Source of the DNA: Silene conica
Taxonomy: Eukaryota > Streptophyta > Magnoliopsida > Caryophyllales > Caryophyllaceae
DNA: 64,000 nucleotides
Assembly: GCA_029255685.2 (NCBI GenBank)
Contig: CM055316.2
Coordinates: forward strand, 71,873,237 to 71,937,236
Reading direction: 5' to 3'
The notes beneath the pieces are model-generated. The model searched no databases. It saw only the letters and a list, made by a program, of their open reading frames with translations, and was not told where the DNA came from. The translations under genes and the position numbers were made by a program. Numbering within the stretch: the first letter of the stretch is position 1; every line of letters begins with the position of its first letter. Positions 1 through 12,684 of this stretch are shown here, piece by piece.

Positions 1-345
1 AGGAAAAGCTAAAACGAAGTTACCCGTAGTGTCACGGATGATCCTCCCACAGCCGGCAGGACCTGGGTTGCCTTAAGAGGCACCATCAGTATTAAGAAGA
101 AACCGACCAAACGGAGGAGGGTGTCACCTTATAAAAAGTTTCTGATAAGGAGTACCAAAGGAAGAGTTAAATATAGAGAACGAGTCGAAGATCGCTTTGG
201 AAATTGAGAAAGAATGTTGTAAAAAACGGACAGGATCGGTCGGTTTTCATTCTCGCGCCCGAATACTGCATTATTTCTCCACTTCCATATCCACCAACAA
301 CAATAACATTAGTTCGGAGCAACGCGTAGCATCGGTTCTGGGACA
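1..345 (-). mobile_element. Decayed LINE 3' fragment (RNase H domain)
   Basis: On the minus strand the fragment first reads the linker WKWRNNAVFGRE, typical of plant L1-type LINEs between the zinc-binding region and RNase H. It then reads LNTDGAS and GNPGPAGCGRIIRD, the start of an RNase H domain. A TAA stop sits between DGAS and GNPGPAG, so the copy is dead. It runs off the left edge of the window, so its 3' end is not visible. It is a different copy from the LINE at 7989-10046. Confidence 0.75.
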
Positions 346-1190
346 ATTACAAGGAGAAAGAGTAAAGTGAGAGTATAATGGGAGTATTCAATAAGATAGT
401 TATCTATTTTCGATTTTTGTTTAAGAATAATGTCTCGAGTAAATAATTGTTGACTTGTTTTTTGGTTTCGATTTTAATCAAAGTTGTACGATAATAATTC
501 TATGTAACGATTTTTTCTCCTGAATTTTTGTGAAATGTGACTAGTTTTTGGTTAATAGTGACTACAATTGGGTAAATAATAATCATCATATGCAATTGGT
601 CACTATTTAAAAAAAAATGGCCAGTTCTCTACTGGTTGCATAAGAGACGGTCGCACAAGAGAAGTGAGAATCGTAACTTTTTAAAAACTCGTCAATACTA
701 TCAAACGGGTATGAGTTTATAGTTAGCTTACCTTTACTTTTCTGAAATTAATTTTGTCGAGCTTAACTTATTTTTACTTTTCTGAACGTAACTTAACTTA
801 TTTTAATTTAACTAACCTGAATTTATTTTTGATGAATTTAACTAAACGTATTTTTGCTGAACTTAACTAATCTTATTTTTGCTAAATTTAACTTATTTTT
901 GCTTAACTTTTGTGAACTTAACTTAACTTTAATTTATTTTTGCTAAATTTAACTTATTTTTACTTCTTTTTTTTAACTGAATTTACATTTACTGAATTTA
1001 AGTTAATTAAATAAAGACCTGTGCTTGAGGCGGGCTAATCCCGTCACAAGCTTGTGACTTTTCACAAAAAGGGAGGGGGGACACGGTGTGACATCTTTCA
1101 CGTGCCTTTCACTTACCTCTTCTGAGTATTTTGTGATAGAAAATCGTATCCGTTACAAGCTAGTGCCGCCGTTACAAATTAGAATTTGTG
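346..1190. repeat. AT-rich spacer with degenerate TTAACTTATTTTTGCT repeats
   Basis: No gene is seen. From about 720 to 1010 the sequence is a degenerate array built on variants of TTAACTTATTTTTGCTGAA, resembling the interior of the GTTCAGTT-rich elements at 30.5-33.2 kb. I could not identify terminal inverted repeats or a target duplication here. Confidence 0.5.
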
Positions 1191-1194
1191 AAGT

Positions 1195-1516
1195 ATAGAA
1201 AAGTGCCAAAAAAAAAACGTGACTCAACTACTTAAGATTGATCCAGAAACGCAAAGACGGTATCATATAGAGTTGCGGTCTAAATGTCCGGGTCATAAAA
1301 CCGTCATTTTGAGACTTGAGTGTGGTATCCAAAAAGCCCAAACCCTAAACGGGCTAATTGCTAGTAGATCCGAATGCGTAAAAATCCCTCTTAAAACCCT
1401 AACCTTCTCATTCCTCTTTCATTTCTGGCCGTCGAAGATGTCGAAGCGAGGTAACTTTTGTACTCATTATCTTCCGATTTCTGTAATTCCATTGATCTTG
1501 TTTATTTGATATCATG
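1195..1516 (+). pseudogene. Duplicate RPL23 promoter plus exon 1
   Basis: This block is a near copy of about 2440-2840, the promoter, exon 1 and start of intron 1 of RPL23. It includes an ATG at 1438 followed by TCG AAG CGA G and a GT donor at 1451, the same as the real exon 1 (MSKRG). It also has a telo-box AAACCCTAAA at 1340-1349 flanked by AGCCCA and GGGCTA. The coding exons 2-4 do not follow it. It is either a dead partial copy or an alternative first exon that splices to 3581. The longer 96-codon frame covering it is not a gene. Confidence 0.7.
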
Positions 1517-2410
1517 TTAACCTAGTTGCATATCATAGCTTAGATTATTACATTTATAGGAGTTCAAATTGTTCAATTTAATCCGTTTTCTGAGCTCGCG
1601 TAACCGTGTCCGAACACTTAGACATTGATATGACATCTCGACACTTGAAATTAGCAGTTGCTAAATCCGACACTTGGGTACGCTCCCGTGTTTTTTATGT
1701 GTTTAGAAATTAAACTTAAAAGTAAAAACTTATATATCCAATAGTATTAAACATAAATTAGAATTTTCACCATAATTATTCAAAACAATGTTAATCATTC
1801 AATCTACCTTGAATTGTAATTCACCAATAAAAGTTTAGAAATTTTAAATTTAACAAATTTCTCTTAAATTGAATTAATTACAAAAAAAATGTAAACAACA
1901 ATAATAATAACAATAATTGTGACAAAACACTAATAAACGTAACAATATTCGTGGCAAAATGCTAATAATCCGTGACAAAAATTTGGTAAATATATTTTGA
2001 CTATATATTATGGCAATATAGGGTTTTGATTAATAATTTTTTTTTCTTACGAGTTCGTTTTGTCATTAGAGCTAAATGCGACTGCAAATCCGAGCTTGCA
2101 CAATACCACCAGCGTAATAATATATTCAGTGATGAAAAAGAGAGAAGAGGGATTTTTTTTAATAAAAAACATTAATTCAATCAATTAAAAGAAGGATATT
2201 AATAAATTTGTTGATAGAATAACAAAATTACTTGTGAATGTGCGAATTAAAATTCATAATTTGTTAAATTATTTAATTATTAGCAATATGGTTGGTGATG
2301 AAAAAGAGAGAAGAGGGATTTTTTTTAATAAAGGGTAAATTCAGAATAAGGTGACAAAGTATGCGGCATTTAAGTAATATTATGTGCGTGATTTAACAAA
2401 TACGAAATAA
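1517..2410. other. AT-rich spacer between the two RPL23 5' copies
   Basis: No gene is seen. A direct repeat of roughly 34 bases beginning GTGATGAAAAAGAGAGAAGA occurs at about 2129 and again at about 2295, both ending in a T-run. The remainder is A/T-rich and without recognisable coding potential. Confidence 0.5.
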
Positions 2411-2545
2411 TACTGAATTTAAGTTAAATTAAGTAAAGAAAAGCGCCAAAAAAAATGTGACTCAACTACTTAAGATCCATCCAGAAACACAAAAGACGGT
2501 ATCATATAAAATTGCGGTCTAAATGTCCGGGTGACAAAACCGTCA

Positions 2546-2766
2546 TTTTGAGACTTGAGTGTGGTATCCAAAAGCCCAAACACTAAATGGGCTAATTACT
2601 TGTATATCCGAATGCGTATAAATCCCCTCACAAAAGGCCATTTTGAGACTTGGGTGTGGTATCAAAAGCCCAAACCCTAAATGGGCTAATTACTTGCATA
2701 TTGAATGTGTATAAATCCCTTAAAAACCCTAACCTTCTCATTCCTGTTTATTTCTGGCCGTCGAAG
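2546..2766 (+). promoter_or_regulatory. RPL23 promoter: telo-box and site II elements, internally duplicated
   Basis: A roughly 95-bp unit is repeated in tandem (2546-2640 and 2641-2735). The second copy carries AAACCCTAAA (telo-box, 2672-2681) with AGCCCA (2667-2672) and TGGGCT (2682-2687), the two halves of site II. In plants this pairing is characteristic of ribosomal-protein and other growth-linked promoters. Another AAACCCTAA-type motif lies just before the start codon. In the first unit the telo-box is altered to AAACACTAAA. Confidence 0.7.
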
Positions 2767-4413
<1,647 letters not shown>

Positions 4414-4874
4414 GACAAGTTTTTTCTTAATAGATTATCATTTTGTTTTGGTTTTGAACATTTGATGGATGCTTGTAGTTTAAATGAATTGGCTATATTG
4501 CCTAGGAGCGACAGCAGTTTATGTTTTCAGATTTTTTATTGTCGTGGATTGATGCCATCCAATTGCCTTCTTGCCTGACCTTATTTGCTACTCCCGTGTG
4601 CTAATCGTGTTATTTATCCGACACTTGTTGCTCGTTTTGTTCGTGTTCAAGCATCTCCATACTAGGCCAGACCTGTATCGGAGTAGGATAAATTGAATGA
4701 TTTGGGCTTTGCCCGGACTTATTACATGTTAATGTCATCAGTCACCGATTTGTTCTAGACCAGAAAGTGCTCAGGTGACTTTAATTTTCTTATGCATCAT
4801 TTATTTTTGTTGTCAAAGGGAGTACTGATTGAGGGGAGAGCGAGTTTATGCATCATTTAACCCTATGTGCATAA
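4414..4874 (+). other. RPL23 3' region
   Basis: This stretch holds the 3' untranslated region and downstream spacer of RPL23. I see no second gene and no clear polyadenylation signal that I would assign to a single position. Confidence 0.4.
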
Positions 4875-5181
4875 CAGGGGCGTCGAAGAGGGTGATCAAC
4901 CGGTTCTAAGAACCGGGCCCAAAAATTTTGGGGCCCAAAACTCAGTATGGTTAGAGTATATTAACGTTTTGTTGTACTAAATTAGCATTAATATGCTTGG
5001 ATGTAGTGGTTTGAACATCACTTTTCAATGTGTTGTCCAAGGTTCGATTTCTTTTGGTAGCAAAATCTCAACAGTTTTATATTTTTATTATTTTTAAAAA
5101 ATTATTATTAGTTTAAAACCCTATTAAGGACCCCAAATTGACAATTTGAACCGGACCTCCTAAAATCATTGGACGCCACTG
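4875..5181. mobile_element. Non-autonomous hAT element (MITE), 307 bp
   Basis: The element starts CAGGGGCGTC and ends GACGCCACTG, imperfect terminal inverted repeats (CAGGGGCGTC against CAGTGGCGTC). It is flanked by a perfect 8-bp target duplication GTGCATAA at 4867-4874 and 5182-5189, diagnostic for hAT transposition. It encodes no protein. It lies between the convergent genes RPL23 and PGR5. Confidence 0.85.
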
Positions 5182-5417
5182 GTGCATAATGATTCTGTCT
5201 AAACCCGTACTTTCGTTGACAAATCTCAACCCGGCCTGCGTAAAAATGGTGGCAATGAGGAAGGAATAGACGAAATTCATATAAGAGCTCAAGTCTCAAG
5301 TGTATATGAACTACAAAACTGTATCAAAAATTTAAAACCATGGAACTTATATCTTACAAATCATATCTAATTTCTGTGAAAGAATTTATCAAAATTACGA
5401 TACAATAATGAATAAAC

Positions 5418-6044
5418 TCATGCAAGGAACCCGAGTTTTTCTCCATTCTTCTTCGCCAGTCGGATCAATCCCTGTCTTTGTTTAGCGTCTGCACCTATTG
5501 ACTTGCAAAACTCTGTGATCACCTGTCCATACAATTACCTCCACCGATTAATCGATAGCTATCAGAGGCGGAACTATGTTTCTAAGCTAAGGTTTATAAT
5601 ATCGATAGTAAATGAGGACTTTAGCGAGGGTGAAATATAGTTAACTAAAAAGGTTCATGTTTGATGTTGCTTTGGAAACACTACTAGACTCTAACTCGGG
5701 AAAAAAATTGGGATCGGCTGATGTGAATCAAATAAAATGTCTGTTTCGATTTAAATGTTTCAGTAGAGTGTTTATACCTGTGAATGAAGAGCTATTGCTT
5801 TGCCTCTAAGTTGGTTAAACCTCTTTTTCCCAAAGATGTCCCTAGTAACAACTACTAAGGGTGCAAATACTCCTTTTCCTTCATTAACGTTCTTCATCAT
5901 GGGGCGAAAACGACTCTGCTTAAATGAAATTTGGGTACGACTTGGGATCGATTTTGCTAGCATGCCACTGCCATAGTTCTCGCCGGATGCAAAAGACGAG
6001 CCTACACCGGCCATAAATGAGGTCGATGTCATTGAATTTGCCAT
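5418..6044 (-). CDS. PGR5: PROTON GRADIENT REGULATION 5 (PGR5)
   Basis: PGR5 is a small stromal/thylakoid-associated chloroplast protein required for antimycin-sensitive cyclic electron flow around photosystem I. There are two exons, 6044-5778 and 5522-5418, joined in phase 0, giving 123 residues. The N-terminal ~45 residues (MANSMTSTSFMAGVGS...) are Ser/Thr-rich, as expected for a transit peptide. The mature part shows the invariant block MMKNVNEGKG, FAPLVVVTRD, GKKRFNQLRGKAIALHSQ, then exon 2 VITEFCKSIGADAKQRQGLI and LAKKNGEKLGFLA. A TATAAAA box lies at 6149-6155 on the minus strand, about 105 bp before the ATG. The gene is convergent with RPL23, with a hAT MITE between them. Length and motifs match the family; no lesion is seen. 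Confidence 0.96.
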
Positions 6045-6148
6045 TGGAACTTCTTAGTTTGGTTTGCTCAACAATGAAGTTTTGCTCTAGGAAATTCTAT
6101 TGAAATTTATGAAGTTGTGAGGAAATTAAAAAGGGCTTTTTAGTTTGG

Positions 6149-6155
6149 TTTTATA
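6149..6155 (-). promoter_or_regulatory. TATA box of PGR5
   Basis: TATAAAA on the minus strand, inside CACTATAAAACC, about 105 bp upstream of the PGR5 start codon. Position and sequence fit a plant TATA box; no transcription start was determined. Confidence 0.5.
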
Positions 6156-6159
6156 GTGT

Positions 6160-7096
6160 TACATGAGGTGTTTGGTGTCAAATTGAGAGCCTTAATTTGT
6201 TTTGTTTGACTACCAACATTGATTCAGAGTCATACAAAGTTACAAACTGCCCAAATTCTCAATTCAGACTACTGATAAAAAGTGTGAACATTTACCGATA
6301 AAAAATATCATCAGTTTATTATTAGAAATTGATAATTTTTGTTATACACAAAAATATTGAAGAAACGGTCTCTCACTAGGTAATTGAGAGACCACTTTCT
6401 CGTATCTCTTTATTTACGTTTAGTACCCCATTTTTTTGTGATTGTGTCCTAAAATATCTATTTCATATGGTACATAATTTTATAATAATTGCACACATTT
6501 TTAGTATACATATCCATTTTATTTCGTACCAATTTTGCATTAATTTATAATTAATCTTTTAATAAATTTAGTGAGAAACGGTTTTTCAACTAAGCATACA
6601 AATTATGGTATGGCTCGTTTTTGCATGGTCCCTTAACGCGTGGAGGAAATTTGAACCAAGTATCGCAATGGCTCCCTTATTGAAGTTGGACGTACCTGCT
6701 TTGTTTTAATTTCCGCCTGTGTACAAATCAATGATAGAAGTAATTTGTGGCCTCTCAATTTTGTAGAATGTTCTTTTAATTTCGAATTTTTAGTGTTCAA
6801 TGTGAGTATTCCAACCTACAATTTGACCACATGTCCATAACATATTCCATTTTACGCAACACGGTTCTTCGTACTTGATTTAAGACACAGATGTGAGAAA
6901 GTTCCGGCAAATACGTGAGAAAGTTCTAGCAAAAAGTATTTGTGTGACATTGCAACATTATTAATTTTAATTGAATAAGTCCATTGATAAATTTAAATGA
7001 TTAATGTTTGAAAGATTAAAAGTAGTAGTATTATCAATAAAGTGTACTTTCTTTTCTAAAAAGCAATGACAAGAATAATACAATTAAGCGTGTTTA
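6160..7096. other. Intergenic spacer upstream of PGR5
   Basis: No coding potential is seen. The sequence around 6360-6410 contains a short inverted pair GGTCTCTCA / TGAGAGACC, probably a remnant of a small repeat, without clear ends. Confidence 0.35.
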
Positions 7097-7104
7097 TTGG
7101 AGAG

Positions 7105-7635
7105 TAGAGGTGGCAATCGGGTCACTCGGGTCGGTTACGGATCGGGTCAAAGCAGGTCGGGTCATATCGGATTCGGGTTATGTCGGTTAGTGTCGGGTTC
7201 GGGTCGGTTCGGTTCATGTCGGGTCGTCTTCGGGTCGGGTCATCGGCGGGTGACAATTCGGGTCGGGTCATTAGCGGGTCAGGTTATTCACATATATTTT
7301 ATCTTATATATTTAATTTTAGATGATAATTTTATGTTTAATTAATGGATAGATGTATTAATTGAAGTTTAAGTCAAAATAATTAAGAAGAATTCTCAATT
7401 TGGTGTCATTTAAACCATTATTAAGCCAATTCATTATAACGTCATCTATCGGGTTGAGAAATATCGGGTCACAGGCCGGGTCGGGTCGGGTCGGGTCGGA
7501 TTCAGGTTGGACAAAATAATGCTGCTATCGGTTAGCGGGTCGGTTCGGTTTCGGGTCGCCTAATTCTCGGGTTGTATCGGGTCGGGTTTCGGGCGGGTCG
7601 AGTCGGGTTCGTCAGGTCAGCTTTTGCCAGCTCTA
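7105..7635. mobile_element. Non-autonomous hAT element with CGGGT-rich arms, 531 bp
   Basis: The ends are TAGAGGTGGCAA and TTGCCAGCTCTA, terminal inverted repeats with one mismatch, typical of hAT elements. A perfect 8-bp target duplication TTGGAGAG lies at 7097-7104 and 7636-7643. Both arms are dense in CGGGTCGGGT-type subterminal repeats (7115-7290 and 7440-7620), which are probably transposase-binding or hairpin-forming sequence. There is no transposase; the 72-codon frame over the left arm is low-complexity sequence. Confidence 0.88.
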
Positions 7636-7988
7636 TTGGAGAGTAGTATTCAGATGGTGACCTTTTAAGAAGGTTTTCAGGATACTATAAATAAGGACAA
7701 ACTGCGTTGAAAAAGACGTGTGTTAATTTGTGGCAAAGTACACAGCCTGACGAATTACTATGAATAACCACCCTGGTCCAGGGTTTGGGCAGTGGTGTTG
7801 CAAGTGGTTTATAGCAATCCTTCAACCGTGTGATGATATGGGACAACAAAGCAAGTGAGAGGATAAGTGGAGGAAAATGGAGTATCCTACGGTAGTGTTA
7901 CTTGCATTTTGTAAAAGGAGGACTATCCGTCTTCAACTTGTGACAGATAATATCCGTCTTCAATGAGAATGTGTGATATTCAAAAGTT

Positions 7989-10046
7989 TTTTTTTTTTTT
8001 TTGGCAGGAGTAAACTTATACCAAATTAAACAGAGGCCTTCACAAGGTTGTGAGCAACCTTGTTTAGGTTCCTTGGTATAAAACTAATACAAAGGCAATG
8101 AAAAAAGGAAAGAGCAGATCTAATATCTGATAATATACCCATAATACTAATATTCTCCTTTGCGGCACCTGCAATCTGCTGAACGAGAATAAGACAATCA
8201 GACGAAATATCCAAATGCAGCAAACCATGATCACAAGCCCACTTGATAGCAAAAAGAAGACCCAGCGCCTCAGCAAGTAAAGGAGAGGAAGCATTAAAAC
8301 CCATCGAGAAAGTACCCATACAAGAACCGTTCGGAGCATAGACTACCCAACCCGCTGATGCTTTAAGAGATGAGAGCCAACATGCATCAACCTTCAAACG
8401 GTGAGGCATACAAAACCCAATACCATGAACAAGATGAACAGGAAAATGTTCCCTAATATTATCTACCAACGTGTCCTTCTCAAGACAAGAAGAGTCGAGA
8501 GATTTAGAGGACGAAAGGGCCAAAGCAGCAGTAGCGTTCTGCAATTGAAAGAAGAAAATAGGAGACGGAGATTTCCCGCTAAACACCACTTAATTTCGAA
8601 CACACCAGATACTCCAGAAAATGGACATGAATTGGATAGCAACAGACTCAAAATCATCCCTTTTCCTAAAAAGGAAAAACCAATTCATCATCCAATCCTT
8701 CAAGGCAAGAGAAGAATCCAGATCACATCTAATTCCAAAGAAGGAAGAAGCCCAGACACGCTTTGTCCATTCACAATCTCGGAAAAGATGTTCAGCAGTT
8801 TCCAAAACAGCCTCATTTGAACATAAAGGGCAAGATGTTGAAACCACTAATTGTCTCCTAGCAAACTCCGCCCCCAGCGAAAGAGATTTCATAAAAATAC
8901 GCCAAAAAAGAATTTTCCATTTATTAGGCCCGGGAAGAGACCAAAGAAGGGACTTACAAAAAAGCTTAACCCTTGAGCAGGCCCGAGTACGATCCGTTCT
9001 TGAACATGAATTTTCTAGAAAATTAGCAAGACAAATCCCATAACCTGTTTTAACAGAGTAGCAACCGTCCTTGCATGCCTTCCAAAAAATAGTATCCTTT
9101 TCAATTGACTCACTAATAGGCAAAACACAAATATTCCTAGCCCATTCTTCCGGAAAGATTTCGTAAATAAGCTCCGTCTTCCACGTTTTATTAGGGAAAA
9201 TTAAATCCGCAATAGTCCAAAACTGCATATGAGAAGGTGGAGGGAAACCAAACTTAGTAATAAAGGGAGGTTTCAAACCATTCACCCAGTTAGAGTCCCA
9301 AATACAAAGAGTCGACGCCGCACTAAAATTCCATCCAACTCCATCTAGGATCACTTTGGCACCAGAACGAATACCTTTACATCCCCACGAGACCGCAAGG
9401 TCAGTTTTGATCTGATCAGGCCTATCCGGGGAGGGAACAACAAAGATTTTCTTAAAGTAAACCTTACTAATAAGAGATTCCCTTCTTGTTAAAATCTTCC
9501 ACGCAACTTTACCAAGAAGGGCCTTGTTCATACAATCAATGTTCCTAATCCCAAGGCCACCTTCACTCTTCGGAAGACTAAGAAAATTCCTACTAGCCCA
9601 ATGAATAGTATCCCTTGATCTCGATCCAGCCCACCAGAAATGCGCCAAAATAGCATTAAGCTTATTTGCCACACTTATCGGAATTTTAAAAACCGATAGA
9701 ACATGATTAGAAAGAGTAGACAAAACAGAAGAGATCAAAGTCAACCTACCTGCCGGTGATAGAAAAATTCCGTTCCAAGAAGAAAGACGCCTTTTCACTT
9801 TATCCAAAACTTCGTCAAAAAATAACCGTTTTGACAAACCATAATCAGTCTCAATACCCAAGTACTTACCAATTCCCTTATTAGATTTTATACCAAACAC
9901 ATGAAGTCCTTCTTGAGCCGAGGCCAAGGTCGTATTTGGGCTAGAAAGCATACCTGATTTATTTTCATTCATAAACTGACCCGCGGCTTCACAATAAGAA
10001 TCTACAATATTTCTCAGGATCCGAAAAGCATTCTTCTTATCATGAA
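7989..10046 (-). mobile_element. 5'-truncated LINE (plant L1 type) with 14-bp target duplication
   Basis: A run of 16 T at 7987-8002 is the poly(A) tail of a minus-strand LINE. A perfect 14-bp duplication GATATTCAAAAGTT flanks it at 7975-7988 and 10047-10060. The 5' end breaks inside the reverse transcriptase domain, just after where the catalytic FADD motif would be, which is the usual outcome of incomplete target-primed reverse transcription. What remains codes for the end of the RT domain, the zinc-binding domain and an RNase H domain. Confidence 0.92.
8026..10046 (-). pseudogene. LINE ORF2 remnant: RT end, zinc-binding, RNase H
   Basis: One frame runs from the 5' truncation point to a stop before 8026, broken by a single TAA at 8592-8590. 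The first part reads CEAAGQFMNENKSG, then GKYLGIETDYGLSKRLFF and SSWNGIFLSPAGRLTLISSV (RT C-terminal region). The zinc-binding region follows with WKILFWRIF and CPLCSNEAVLETAEHLFRDC. After WCVRN and the stop, the RNase H part follows: LKVDACW, a central LLAEALGLLFAIKWA and DISSDCLILVQQI. The stop lies where other LINEs have Glu or Lys in the WKWRNEAVF-type linker. The N-terminal RT catalytic core is absent, so it is not functional. Confidence 0.85.
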
Positions 10047-10060
10047 GATATTCAAAAGTT

Positions 10061-11760
10061 AAAACACCCTGTTTTCTAATTCCAATATTTTGTAGAATTG
10101 TCTATGTATTAGTTTTGTCTCAAGAAGCTTGAACAAGATTGCTCACAGTCATGCAAAGGCTAATATTGTATAAATCTACTATCTCTATTGCTGTAAGACC
10201 ATATTTATCAGTCGTTCCTGCAGCCTTACCTAGACCTAGTTCCTGCATTAAAATATTAATATATACTTTTTAACTTACTTACTAGACCTAATTCTGATTT
10301 TGTTATTTTATCAAGCTCTAGTTAAACCTAGAAATTCCGACATTATTTTTGGTTAAATTGGAATTACGTATGGGACCACGTGCAAATACCAAGTTCCTAA
10401 ACATATTCCACCAGGTCCATTTCAGACCATTTGGAACGGAACTAGTTCCTACAATTTATTTTACTTAACTTTTTTTATTTTAATTATTTTTTGTCCTTAT
10501 TTAAGACCTAGTCTTTGTTAGACCTACCTATAAACGTAGTTTAAAAAAAGATTTTGTAGAACATTTCGACTAGTTGTGCATACTCCATTACTTCTTAGTC
10601 CTTACCATTTGACTCTTCAATTGGTTCGATCACCAAATTTCAAAAGCGAGATTTTAAAAACAATTCTTGAACTCTATAATTAAATTTATTCGTTTTAGTT
10701 ATTTGTTTACCTTTTATATTTATCGTAAATGGTATTTATTTTCGATCAAGATAAACAAATGAGTGAGACTCAAGAATATAGATGGAAGTAGGTTGTGCCT
10801 CGTATCGTCCCACCATGCCTAGAGGACAAAATGGCACAACTCAAACCCATGAAAGTAGGCTTCGAGTTGTGCAAATGAAAATGGGGGACCAAACACGACC
10901 TATGCATATCATGTTGCCGTATTTGAGTGTGCCTTAAGAATCCCTCCACTTTAAGCTAATTTCTTTGTATTTTGTACGTGCCCGAGCGTGTCGTTTTCAG
11001 GTTTGTCGTGCCTTGCAGTGTTAGAAGTCAGATGAAAATAGCGGCTTAAGCACGACCCGCGACCCATAACGTGTTGTGTCATGGCGGGCCGTGTTGAAGC
11101 GTGCCAGTCCAACGACCCACGTGCCAACTTCCATCTCCATCAAAGTATTTCATATATAACATCCCATAACAATCCAACATGATTACAAAATGTACAAAAT
11201 TCTCACGAAAAGTCGATTTGGGTTGACCTGCCTATCGAGTTACCAGCTTACCACTTGCTTGACCTGTCTAACCCGCTCCCTACCCTTCCCGTCCCATCGC
11301 TGACCAAACCGGTTGACGGTTGCTATTCCCCAGCTTAGTCCGCCTCTTACCTCCCAAAAAAAGAAAAAGAAAACTACACATACTTACTCTTGGATTGGCA
11401 TTCCCGTCACAAGACTAGACCAGGATTAGGCCCAAATCATACTCAATTTTGTGTGGTCTATTTGAGGTCATGTGGGCAAAACCTAACTCACTCTAATCGA
11501 TTCAAAACATTCAAACCCGACCCTAACCACCTTATTCGAAAAGTGTGACGTCTAAAATCTAAAAAAGTCAGCATGATCCATGACACGATACTGAACATAA
11601 TCAATTTAAGGTACGGAGTCATTCACATGATCAGCCTTGAACTGTCTCATTAATCTCATTCAATCAAACTCATCATTAATCCCAGAAACATTCTGTTACA
11701 ATTTACAATAACACTGATATTGTCAGACCTCTAGCATTACAGAATTCACAATACTCATTG
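10061..11760. other. Intergenic region, no gene recognised
   Basis: Mostly AT-rich spacer. A GC-richer patch at about 10780-11140 is described separately as a possible hAT relic. The segment 11220-11340 has scattered GACCTGCC/TAACCCGC-type motifs but no clear element boundary. Confidence 0.4.
10779..11139. mobile_element. Possible degraded hAT-like element
   Basis: The left end TAGATGGAAGTAGG and right end CCAACTTCCATCTCCA form an imperfect inverted repeat. The interior is rich in GTGCC/CGTGC motifs, as in other non-autonomous hAT arms. Flanking 8-mers (about CAAGAATA and TCAAAGTA) are only partly alike, so the target duplication is uncertain. Confidence 0.35.
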
Positions 11761-11817
11761 CAGTAGTTTGAAATTTCCGAATCTTTATTGCATTACAAAA
11801 ATCAGATTTTACAAACA

Positions 11818-12684
11818 ATGGGTTCACTTGCTACTCATTTTTGCACATTTTTATTCCTATTCTCAATTGGGTTTCGTAGATTATACTGTTCGTTTTCATT
11901 ATATCTTAAAGATCCATCTCTTTACCGTTCAAAGCCCTGGTTTTTCATCAACCCTAATTGGAAAAATCTTGACTTTTATACTCTTTTAATAACATTACCA
12001 ATTATTTCATTTTCAGACATTTTTCTGTTTCTCTCATTTTCTGGGTACCCAAGTTACAGATTTGCCTTCCTGCAATATGGAACACTGATTTTCCTGTTCT
12101 GGGTACTTTTAATTTTGATCATTTTGCGAGAAAGTTTCGATCTTTGTGCAATACATGAGGGTTTTGTGTATGTTTTAGCTGGGGTTTGTTTTCTTGTTGA
12201 ATATTTGATTAATGGGAATGGTTTTGGTGGTGTTGCTAGCAATGTGTATGATTTGCTTGATCATTTGACTCTAGTTTGTGCCTTCTCTTGTTTGTATTTG
12301 TCGATTAGGCCTACCGCCTTTGTAGCCGATTTTTACCTGTCTAGTGGGCTTATGTTCAAGGGGACTTGGAGTTTGCAAGTTGGGTTGAATTTGTATACTG
12401 AGACATTTGGGTTGAAGGGTTGTCATACGGTGTCGTTGTTGCCGGGTAATGATAAGGTTGATATTAATTGTGATCTTGATGTGGATGGTTTGAGGGGTGT
12501 TGCATTGATGAATTTGTTGTTTGTTTGTCATGCAATTGTGGTTTTGATCACTTGTTTTGGTTTGTTTCGGTTGTTGTCGTGTAAGGAGGGGTTGAGATGT
12601 GGTGAAGGGACTGGACCGTTGTTGCCAAGAGTTGAGTCTCGTGGTATGCTCCTGCAGCCACTTCCGGAACTTGAGATGGATTAG
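11818..12684 (+). CDS. TMEM45/DUF716 family multi-pass membrane protein
   Basis: The gene is a single exon of 288 residues. I start it at 11818 (MGSLATHF) because family members begin with MGS-type N-termini just before the first membrane segment; an in-frame ATG ten codons earlier at 11788 would only add a short tail. Hydrophobic segments recur across the protein, for example SDIFLFLSFSG, LIFLFWVLLILIIL, FVYVLAGVCFLVEYLI, LTLVCAFSCLYL and LLFVCHAIVVLITCFGLF. A TFGLKGCH segment lies in the second half, and the tail is short and hydrophilic. Plant members were described as related to viral-response proteins, but their biochemical role is not established. The gene is convergent with ARPC2. Family assignment is by overall pattern, so moderate. 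Confidence 0.75.
   Translation: MGSLATHFCTFLFLFSIGFRRLYCSFSLYLKDPSLYRSKPWFFINPNWKNLDFYTLLITLPIISFSDIFLFLSFSGYPSYRFAFLQYGTLIFLFWVLLILIILRESFDLCAIHEGFVYVLAGVCFLVEYLINGNGFGGVASNVYDLLDHLTLVCAFSCLYLSIRPTAFVADFYLSSGLMFKGTWSLQVGLNLYTETFGLKGCHTVSLLPGNDKVDINCDLDVDGLRGVALMNLLFVCHAIVVLITCFGLFRLLSCKEGLRCGEGTGPLLPRVESRGMLLQPLPELEMD

Noticed and set aside
7097-7315. 72-codon Gly/Ser/Arg-rich ORF
   Set aside because: Translation of CGGGT repeats in the left arm of a hAT MITE.
8401-9043. Plus-strand ORFs of about 140 codons
   Set aside because: They are antisense shadows of the LINE zinc-binding and RNase H regions.
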